In this document: one piece after another, positions 54,930 through 64,000 of the stretch | Layout: each line of letters starts with the position of its first letter | How positions within the stretch are numbered: position 1 is the stretch's first letter | Origin: Flexivirga caeni | GTDB lineage: Bacteria; Actinomycetota; Actinomycetes; Actinomycetales; Dermatophilaceae | DNA: 64,000 nt | Assembly: GCF_003724155.1 (NCBI RefSeq) | Contig: NZ_RJJQ01000008.1 | Coordinates: forward strand, 1 to 64,000 | Reading direction: 5' to 3' | Notes under the pieces: generated by a model | Database searches by the model: none | The model's input: the letters and a program-made list of their open reading frames with translations, nothing else | What the model was told of the DNA's origin: nothing | Translations under genes and position numbers: made by a program

Positions 54930-56030
54930 TCAGGTCAGCTCGGCCCGGCCGCCGGACTTGAGCCGCTCGACGACGCTCTTGACGTCCTGCGCGCGGGCCC
55001 GGGTGGTGACCAGCAGCGCATCCGGCGTGTCCACGACGATGATGTCCCGCACCCCGAGGGTCACGACCACCCGGCCGGACCGCGGCGCGATGACCCCGCT
55101 GGTGTCCTCGGCGACGACGTCCGCCGCGTTGCCCAGGACCTTCACGCCGTCCTCGCTGTCGGCGAGCAGCGCGCCGAGAGAGTCGAAGTCGCCGACGTCG
55201 TCCCAGTCGAACTCGCCCGGGATGACAGCCACCCGGCCGTCGACCGCGGCAGGTTCGGCGAGCGCCTTGTCGATCGAGATCTCCCGCAGCCGCGGCCACA
55301 GCTCGGTCAGCCGCAGCGGGTTGTTCGCGATCGAGCGCAGATCGCTGGCCAGACCTGGCTGGTAGTGGTCGAGCATGTCCAGCAGCACGGTCGCCCGGAA
55401 GACGAACATGCCTGCGTTCCAGCGGTATTGGCCACTATCCAGATAGCTGCGCGCAGTCGCCGCGTCCGGCTTCTCGACGAACGACTCCACCCCGCGCGCG
55501 TGCGGCGCACCGTCGACGGCGAGCGGGTCACCCAGCTTGATGTAGCCGAATCCCGTTGCCGGACCTGTGGGTTCGATGCCGATGGTGACCAGCCGCCCGG
55601 TGCGCGCGACCGCGACCGCCTCCCGCACACTACGCCGGAACAACTCGTCGTCACGGATGACGTGATCGGCGGCGAACGACCCGACGACGGCGTCGTGGTC
55701 CTTCTGCTCCAGGATGGCCGCGGCCAGCCCGATGGCCGGCATCGACTCGCGCGGCGACGGCTCCACCAGCAGCGCATCGATGCCGAGATCGGGCAGCTGC
55801 TGGCGCACCTCGGGCGCATGCCGCAGGCCGGTCGCGATCAGCAGCCGGTCCTCCGACAGCGGCGCCAGCCGGTCGACCGTTCCCTGCAACAGCGACCACC
55901 CCGAGCCGGTGAGGTCGTGCAGGAACTTGGGTGAACCGGAGCGCGACAGCGGCCACAGCCGCGTGCCCGAACCCCCGGCAGGGATGACCGTCCAGAACCC
56001 CTCGATGGGACCGCTTTCCTGCGTCGACAT
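54930..56030 (-). CDS. Mannose-1-phosphate guanylyltransferase
   Basis: A 366-residue nucleotidyltransferase making GDP-mannose from GTP and mannose-1-P for glycan and lipid mannosylation. [20 protein letters not shown] with KFLHDL is the nucleotide signature, [14 protein letters not shown] the metal/sugar block, FGYIKLGDP and [14 protein letters not shown] the sugar-binding segments, and [15 protein letters not shown] the family-specific end. No isomerase domain is fused, so it is ManC/ManB-type monofunctional. Leaderless ATG start behind TAGCCT. Cotranscribed with pyrD (2-bp gap). Confidence 0.93.
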   Translation of the reverse strand: MSTQESGPIEGFWTVIPAGGSGTRLWPLSRSGSPKFLHDLTGSGWSLLQGTVDRLAPLSEDRLLIATGLRHAPEVRQQLPDLGIDALLVEPSPRESMPAIGLAAAILEQKDHDAVVGSFAADHVIRDDELFRRSVREAVAVARTGRLVTIGIEPTGPATGFGYIKLGDPLAVDGAPHARGVESFVEKPDAATARSYLDSGQYRWNAGMFVFRATVLLDMLDHYQPGLASDLRSIANNPLRLTELWPRLREISIDKALAEPAAVDGRVAVIPGEFDWDDVGDFDSLGALLADSEDGVKVLGNAADVVAEDTSGVIAPRSGRVVVTLGVRDIIVVDTPDALLVTTRARAQDVKSVVERLKSGGRAELT

Positions 56031-56037
56031 GGGGCTG

Positions 56038-56043
56038 AGGCTA
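56038..56043 (-). promoter_or_regulatory. -10 box of a leaderless gene (TAGCCT)
   Basis: Minus-strand TAGCCT ends 7 nt before the ATG at 56030. It separates the manC-pyrD pair from the upstream stress-protein gene. Confidence 0.6.
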
Positions 56044-56064
56044 ATGCACCCGCTCGGCGGGCGT

Positions 56065-56925
56065 TCAGCGCACCACGGCGATCGGGCAGCGCGCTCCGCC
56101 GAGCACCGCGTGGCTCACCGAACCGAGCAGCAGGCCGGCGAAACCGCCGTGCCCACGGGTCCCGGTCACCAGGAGCGAGGCGTCGTGCGCTTGCGCGAGC
56201 ATTTCGCGGGCTGCCAACCCTTCGCAGGCGACCTCGGACACCACCAGCTGCGGGTGTCGCTGCAGCGCTCGTTGCCCGGCCAGGCGCGCGACGTGGGCGG
56301 CATCGGCGGTGAGCTGCGTGCGCAGGTCGGTGACCGTGGTCAGGGCTGCCGCGGCTTCGGTGGTGTCGAACCACACGGTGACAATGCGCAGCTCCCGCCC
56401 GGCTCGCGCGGCCTGGTCTGCCGCGAAATCGACTGCGCGCGTGGCGATCTCGGAGCCGTCATACCCGACAACGACGGGGCCCTCTCCGGCGTCAGGCCCG
56501 AGGTCGCCGCGCACGACGACCACCGGGCAGGCCGCGTGCGCGCTCACCGCGTAGGCGACCGAGCCGATCAGCGCCGACGCGAGCGGCCGGTGCCCGCGGC
56601 TGCCGGTCACCAGCAGGCCGGCTGACCCGGACTGGTCGACGAGTATGGCGGCCGGCTCACCCATGAAACCAGCGGCCGAGACGTCCGTGGCGCCATACTC
56701 GCGCGCCGCCGCGGCACCCTCCTGCGCCAGCTTCTCCGCCTCCTGCGGCACCCCTTCGTTCAGCGAATCGGGGTAGGGCAGGGCGACGAACGTCACCGGC
56801 GGTATGACGGACACGACCCGCAGCGGCGCCGACCGCCGCCCCGCCTCCTGCGCGGCCCAGCGCACGGCGTTGCCGGAGTCCTCGCTGCCGTCATACGCGA
56901 CAACGACGGTGGCGGGACTCGTCAC
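56065..56925 (-). CDS. Tandem universal stress protein (two UspA domains)
   Basis: A 286-residue protein with two UspA folds (about 1-140 and 145-286). Each ends in the ATP-binding pattern: [20 protein letters not shown] with ACPVVVVR in the first and [20 protein letters not shown] with RCPIAVVR in the second, the G-2x-G-9x-G(S/T) form of ATP-binding Usp proteins. Start blocks are [18 protein letters not shown] and [21 protein letters not shown] overlaps the sdhB stop by 4 bp, so it is part of the sdh transcript, an unusual partner for succinate dehydrogenase. Confidence 0.93.
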   Translation of the reverse strand: MTSPATVVVAYDGSEDSGNAVRWAAQEAGRRSAPLRVVSVIPPVTFVALPYPDSLNEGVPQEAEKLAQEGAAAAREYGATDVSAAGFMGEPAAILVDQSGSAGLLVTGSRGHRPLASALIGSVAYAVSAHAACPVVVVRGDLGPDAGEGPVVVGYDGSEIATRAVDFAADQAARAGRELRIVTVWFDTTEAAAALTTVTDLRTQLTADAAHVARLAGQRALQRHPQLVVSEVACEGLAAREMLAQAHDASLLVTGTRGHGGFAGLLLGSVSHAVLGGARCPIAVVR

Positions 56926-57656
56926 CGCTTGGCCTTCATGAAGTCCCGGTTGAGCTGGTTGATGACGTCCAGCGGGATGCCCTTGGGGCACGCGGCCGCG
57001 CACTCGCCGAGGTTCTGGCAGCCGCCGAAGTCCTCGGCGTCGTGCTGGTTCAGCATCTTCACGACGCGCGAGTCACGCTCGGCCTGGCCTTGCGGCAACT
57101 CGCCCAGGTGGGTGATCTTGGCACCCAGGAAGAGCATTCCCGAGGCGTTCGGGCAGGCGGCCACACAGGCACCGCAGCCGATGCAGGTTGCGGCGTCGAA
57201 GGCGCGGTCGGCCTTGTGCTTCTGCACCTGGATGTTGTTCGCCTCGACGGCGGCTCCGGTGTTGACCGAGATGTAGCCGCCGGCCTGGATGACACGGTCG
57301 AACGCCGAACGGTCGACGATCAGGTCGCGCACCAGCGGGAACGCCTCGGCGCGCCACGGCTCGATGGTGATCACGTCACCATCGCTGAACGAGCGCATGT
57401 GCAGCTGACAGGTTGTGGTGACCTCCGGGCCGTGCGCCTGCCCGTTGATCATCAGCGAGCACATGCCACAAATGCCTTCGCGACAGTCAGAATCGAAGGC
57501 GACCGGCTCCTCGCCCTTGCCGATCAGCTCCTCGTTGAGCACGTCCAGCATCTCCAGGAACGACATGTCCTCGGAGATGCCCTCGACCGGATAGGTCACC
57601 AGTTGTCCAGCGGCGTCAGGTCCGGCCTGCCGCCAGATCTTCAGAGTGAGTTTCAT
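56922..57656 (-). CDS. sdhB: Succinate dehydrogenase/fumarate reductase iron-sulfur subunit
   Basis: A 244-residue subunit carrying electrons from SdhA to the membrane. The 2Fe-2S ligands are Cys58, Cys63, Cys66 and Cys83 ([17 protein letters not shown]); the 4Fe-4S and 3Fe-4S ligands are in [12 protein letters not shown] (158-169) and [14 protein letters not shown] (213-226). ATG at 57656 has AAGGAAG just upstream. It lies 142 bp below sdhA, and that gap is filled with inverted repeats. Confidence 0.96.
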   Translation of the reverse strand: MKLTLKIWRQAGPDAAGQLVTYPVEGISEDMSFLEMLDVLNEELIGKGEEPVAFDSDCREGICGMCSLMINGQAHGPEVTTTCQLHMRSFSDGDVITIEPWRAEAFPLVRDLIVDRSAFDRVIQAGGYISVNTGAAVEANNIQVQKHKADRAFDAATCIGCGACVAACPNASGMLFLGAKITHLGELPQGQAERDSRVVKMLNQHDAEDFGGCQNLGECAAACPKGIPLDVINQLNRDFMKAKR

Positions 57657-57692
57657 CAGCTTCCTTGCGAAATTTCGGGGTGGAGGCGGGGC

Positions 57693-57798
57693 CCCCGCGA
57701 AGTATCGGAGCGAGGCAACGGGGTCCCCGCGAAGTATTCGGGGGAGCGAAGCGGAGGAGAAACTTCGTGGGGTGCCGCGAGCGGAGAACTTCGTGGGG
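57693..57798. repeat. Inverted repeats between sdhA and sdhB
   Basis: CCCCGCGAAGT occurs at 57693-57703 and 57725-57735, and its near-complement ACTTCGTGGGG at 57762-57772 and 57788-57798. The pairs can nest into large stem-loops; AAGTAT(T)CGG and GGAGCGA flank them. The last copy ends directly at the sdhA stop codon. A REP-like element controlling mRNA decay or read-through within the operon is likely. Confidence 0.75.
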
Positions 57799-59778
<1,980 letters not shown>

Positions 59779-59791
59779 CTGGCAGCAGTCC

Positions 59792-60520
59792 TTACTTGAT
59801 TCCGCCGAAGGCGATGGCGAGCGGTGGAATGACGAAACCGACCGCGACGACGAGCGCCACCACGATGGCGATGGTGTTAGCGATGACCCGGGCGCGCGGC
59901 GTCGGGGTGAAGCCGAGCGTCTGCGCGGCGCTCCAGATGCCGTGCCGCAGGTGCATGCCCAATGCGATCATCGCGACGACGTAGATGAGCGTCACCCACC
60001 ACACGTTGAAGCTGTGCACGACCAGCTCGTAGGGATCGTGAGTGATCGAGGGGTTGTCGCCGCCACTACCGACGTTGAAACGGATGATGGTGAACTGCAG
60101 CAGGTGCCAGATCAGGAAGAGCAGCAGGAAGACACCGCCCCAGCGCATCCACTTGCTCGAGAACGACTGGGCGACGGACTTCTTCACGACATACCGCTGC
60201 GGGCGGGCGGCCTTGGAGCGCTTCCAGAGCTGCACTGCGCTGTAGATGTGCAGGATCACGCTGACGCCGAGGACGACCTCCATGATCGTCAGGAAGCCGT
60301 GCCGCGGGAGCATCGGCTCGCCGATGGTCCGCAGGTGCTCGGAATACTCGTTGAACGCGAGGTGCCCGTCGAAGAGCTTGTAGAGATTGCCGTACATGTG
60401 CGCAATCACGAAGAGCACGAAGATGAAGCCGGTCACAGCCATCAGGACCTTCAGGAAGACTGTGCTTCCTGCCTTGCCGGTGCGGGCCCGTGGCGGCTTG
60501 GAGACGGTTGAGGTAGCCAC
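59792..60520 (-). CDS. sdhC: Succinate dehydrogenase cytochrome b subunit, five-helix diheme type
   Basis: A 242-residue membrane anchor with five helices. Candidate heme ligands are His in [41 protein letters not shown] and [10 protein letters not shown], which fits two b hemes and menaquinone chemistry. The GTG at 60520 is chosen because TAATCT ends 7 nt upstream and no ribosome binding site exists; the frame continues 21 nt further. First gene of sdhCAB plus the Usp gene. Confidence 0.93.
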   Translation of the reverse strand: MATSTVSKPPRARTGKAGSTVFLKVLMAVTGFIFVLFVIAHMYGNLYKLFDGHLAFNEYSEHLRTIGEPMLPRHGFLTIMEVVLGVSVILHIYSAVQLWKRSKAARPQRYVVKKSVAQSFSSKWMRWGGVFLLLFLIWHLLQFTIIRFNVGSGGDNPSITHDPYELVVHSFNVWWVTLIYVVAMIALGMHLRHGIWSAAQTLGFTPTPRARVIANTIAIVVALVVAVGFVIPPLAIAFGGIK

Positions 60521-60527
60521 GGCCCTC

Positions 60528-60533
60528 AGATTA
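60528..60533 (-). promoter_or_regulatory. -10 box of the sdh operon (TAATCT), leaderless
   Basis: Minus-strand TAATCT ends 7 nt before the GTG at 60520. A dyad at 60560-60573 lies just above the -35 position. Confidence 0.6.
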
Positions 60534-60565
60534 CGCCGCAAAGTACCTTGATATCGAAATAAGGT

Positions 60566-62266
<1,701 letters not shown>

Positions 62267-62301
62267 ATATGACGGAAACGCGGCGCCCGAAGGGAGATCC
62301 G

Positions 62302-63102
62302 ATGCTCGCCAGACAACGGCAGGACCTCATCGCCCATGCCGTGGAGGAGCACGGCGGCATCCGGGTCTCGGAGCTGGTCGCCGAGCTGCACGTCAGCGAT
62401 ATGACGATCCGGCGCGACATCGAGGCGCTCGCGCGCAAGGGCGTGGTGCGCAAGGTGCACGGCGGCGCCACGCGTGCCGACCGCAGCGCCGACGAGCCGA
62501 CCTTCACCGCGAAGTCCGAGATGTACCCCGTGCCGAAATCGGAGATCGCGCGCGCCACCGCCGCGCTGATCTCCCCCGGGTCGTCGGTGGCGATCTCGGC
62601 GGGCACGACGGCGTATGCCGTGGCGCACGAGTTGCGCGACGTCCAGCGGCTCACGGTCGTCACCAACTCGCCGCGGGTCGCCGACCTGCTCTTCGACCCC
62701 GAGGACCACGACCGGCTGGTGGTGCTGACCGGCGGGGTGCGGACGCCCTCGGACGCGCTGGTCGGCCCGGTCGCGAACGAGATGCTGCGCACCGTGCACG
62801 TCGACACGCTGATCCTCGGCGTGCACGGCATCGACCTGGACGCCGGCCTCACCACCCCCAATCTGCAGGAGTCCCAGACCAATCGGGCGCTGATCCACTC
62901 GGCGAAGAGCGTGGTGGTGGTGGCTGACCACAGCAAGTGGGGCACGATCGGGTTGTCGACGATCGCCAAGCTCGACCAGGTCGACACCCTCGTCACCGAC
63001 GCCGAACTCGACGAGGACGCCCGGCAGGCGATCAGCCGGTGCGGCGTCAACCTGGTCATCGCGCCGGGCGTGGACGACCGCTCGATGACCGCGGGCCACT
63101 AG
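62302..63102 (+). CDS. DeoR-family transcriptional regulator
   Basis: A 266-residue regulator. The N-terminal HTH is RQRQDLIAHAVEEHGGIRVS with VSDMTIRRDIEALARKG (recognition helix), then RKVHGGAT; the C-terminal DeoRC sugar-phosphate domain has ISAGTTAYAVAHEL, LTGGVRTPSDALVGP and LGVHGIDLDAGLTTPN. ATG at 62302 has AAGGGAG 6 nt upstream. DeoR proteins of this kind sense phosphorylated sugars; whether it controls the nucleoside genes at 27-51 kb cannot be told from here. Confidence 0.9.
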   Translation: MLARQRQDLIAHAVEEHGGIRVSELVAELHVSDMTIRRDIEALARKGVVRKVHGGATRADRSADEPTFTAKSEMYPVPKSEIARATAALISPGSSVAISAGTTAYAVAHELRDVQRLTVVTNSPRVADLLFDPEDHDRLVVLTGGVRTPSDALVGPVANEMLRTVHVDTLILGVHGIDLDAGLTTPNLQESQTNRALIHSAKSVVVVADHSKWGTIGLSTIAKLDQVDTLVTDAELDEDARQAISRCGVNLVIAPGVDDRSMTAGH

Positions 63103-63105
63103 TCT
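63100..63105 (+). promoter_or_regulatory. -10 box of a leaderless gene (TAGTCT)
   Basis: TAGTCT, whose first three bases are the regulator's stop codon, ends 7 nt before the GTG at 63113. Confidence 0.5.
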
Positions 63106-63112
63106 GCGACGG

Positions 63113-64000
63113 GTGAACACCGAGTCCCACGCTCTCGCCAGCGACGCCGCGGCGGCCACGCCCGATCCGCAGGATGTGCTGGTCCGCCGGTCACACACGG
63201 TGTCCACGGCTGCGGGGCTGCTCGCCTACACCAGTGAGTCCGGCACGGTCGTGTTGCGTGCCGACGACCTGAAAGACGGTGTCTGGCAAGGGCGTAAGCC
63301 GGTTGCGGAGGTGGCTGTCACGGCATACACCCTGGACGACGCGGACCCGCGGGAGCGGCCGGTGACGTTCGCGTTCAACGGCGGGCCGGGCAGTTCAAGC
63401 CTGTGGTTGCACCTTGGGTTGCTGGGACCCCGGCGGGTGGAGATGGGCGACGTGGGCGAGTTGCTGCCGCCGCCATACGGTTTGGTCGACAACGCCGAAA
63501 CGCTGCTCGCCGTCACCGACCTGGTCTTCATCGACCCGGTGTCGACCGGCCTGTCGCGGGTCGTCGCCGGCGGCAAGCCGAAGGAGTTCCACGGCTTCAC
63601 TGCGGACATCGGGTCGGTCGGCGAGGTGATCCGCGCCTGGACGACTCGCGAAAACCGTTGGCTGTCCCCCAAGTTCGTCGCCGGCGAGTCCTACGGCACG
63701 ACGCGCGCCGCTGCACTCGCGCAGCACCTGCAGGACAAGCTGGGGATGTATCTCAACGGGCTGATGATGATCAGCAGCGTGCTCGACTTCGGGACCGCCA
63801 ACTTCGAGCACGGCAACGACCGGGCGTATGCGCTCTATCTGCCCTTCTATGCCGCGACGGCGCACTTCCACGGCAAGCACGGCGACCGGCCGTTGCGGGA
63901 GGTGCTGGACGAGGCGGAGGAGTATGCGTCGCGCGACTACCCGTGGGTGCTGTCGCGAGGCAATCGGCTGACCGAAGCCGAGCGTGCAGAGGCGGTTTCG
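63113..64000 (+). CDS. Serine carboxypeptidase (peptidase family S10), N-terminal 296 residues
   Basis: The gene continues past the right edge. It starts with GTG 63113, 10 bp after the DeoR stop. There is no signal peptide. The S10 blocks are TFAFNGGPGSSSLWLHLG (oxyanion/GGPGSSS motif) and FVAGESYGTTRAAALAQ with the nucleophile Ser (GESYG); VFIDPVSTGLSR precedes it. The Asp and His of the triad should lie in the missing part. Cytosolic S10-like enzymes of this type are common in actinobacteria; substrate unknown. Confidence 0.9.
   Translation, partial: MNTESHALASDAAAATPDPQDVLVRRSHTVSTAAGLLAYTSESGTVVLRADDLKDGVWQGRKPVAEVAVTAYTLDDADPRERPVTFAFNGGPGSSSLWLHLGLLGPRRVEMGDVGELLPPPYGLVDNAETLLAVTDLVFIDPVSTGLSRVVAGGKPKEFHGFTADIGSVGEVIRAWTTRENRWLSPKFVAGESYGTTRAAALAQHLQDKLGMYLNGLMMISSVLDFGTANFEHGNDRAYALYLPFYAATAHFHGKHGDRPLREVLDEAEEYASRDYPWVLSRGNRLTEAERAEAVS

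Overview
The window is high-GC DNA with GTG/ATG starts, mostly 1-4 bp gene overlaps and actinobacterial gene neighbourhoods (MoxR-DUF58-DUF4129-SpoIIM-RDD, a B12-riboswitch metE, an LpdA-type quinone reductase, a BMP-type nucleoside importer). I infer an actinobacterium, probably Micrococcales and perhaps Dermacoccaceae-like; no rRNA or tRNA is present to fix this.

Layout. 1-4.45 kb: the 5' end of a probable DUF222/HNH gene, a 620-bp repeat-bearing gene-free stretch and a MacB/FtsX-type ABC exporter; this part looks foreign. 4.5-9.5 kb: MOSC protein, DUF885 peptidase-like protein, Na+/H+ antiporter fused to a UBP zinc finger, Maf. 9.5-14.2 kb: three MFS transporters, one divergent from an ArsR-type repressor. 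14.2-17.3 kb: cobalamin riboswitch, metE, thioesterase. 17.3-25 kb: YihY/BrkB protein and a branched-chain acyl-CoA cluster (divergent carboxyltransferase, acyl-CoA dehydrogenase, MerR regulator with operator, secreted cutinase-like hydrolase, biotin carboxylase, TetR). 25-27 kb: small membrane proteins and LpdA.

27-51 kb is dominated by nucleoside salvage: purine nucleoside phosphorylase, phosphopentomutase-like enzyme, deoC, a full and a half aldehyde dehydrogenase and a uridine-kinase-like protein on the plus strand; adenosine deaminase, thymidine phosphorylase, cytidine deaminase and a four-gene ABC importer on the minus strand. Together these import nucleosides, deaminate and phosphorolyse them, and feed deoxyribose-5-P to acetaldehyde and glyceraldehyde-3-P. 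Between the halves lies an envelope-type MoxR/DUF58/DUF4129/DUF4350/SpoIIM/RDD cluster. 51-64 kb: M20 amidohydrolase, a 1.33-kb repeat-bounded unit carrying a Vsr/DUF559-like nuclease, pyrD, mannose-1-P guanylyltransferase, a universal stress protein, sdhCAB, a 2H phosphoesterase, trpS, a DeoR regulator and the start of an S10 peptidase.

The least expected signals are at DNA level. (i) The 7-mer GNCATAC/GTATGNC occurs about 100 times, in every reading frame and in non-coding DNA, and is almost absent from the first 4.2 kb. (ii) About a dozen genes have a TANNNT box 6-8 nt before the start codon, implying leaderless transcripts; two of these are divergent with overlapping -10 boxes. (iii) The unit at 52547-53876 has 35-nt inverted ends differing at one base, each being the outer arm of a hairpin, around a nuclease-fold gene. 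Three further hairpin-repeat systems (39375, 49657, 57693) sit at operon joints.
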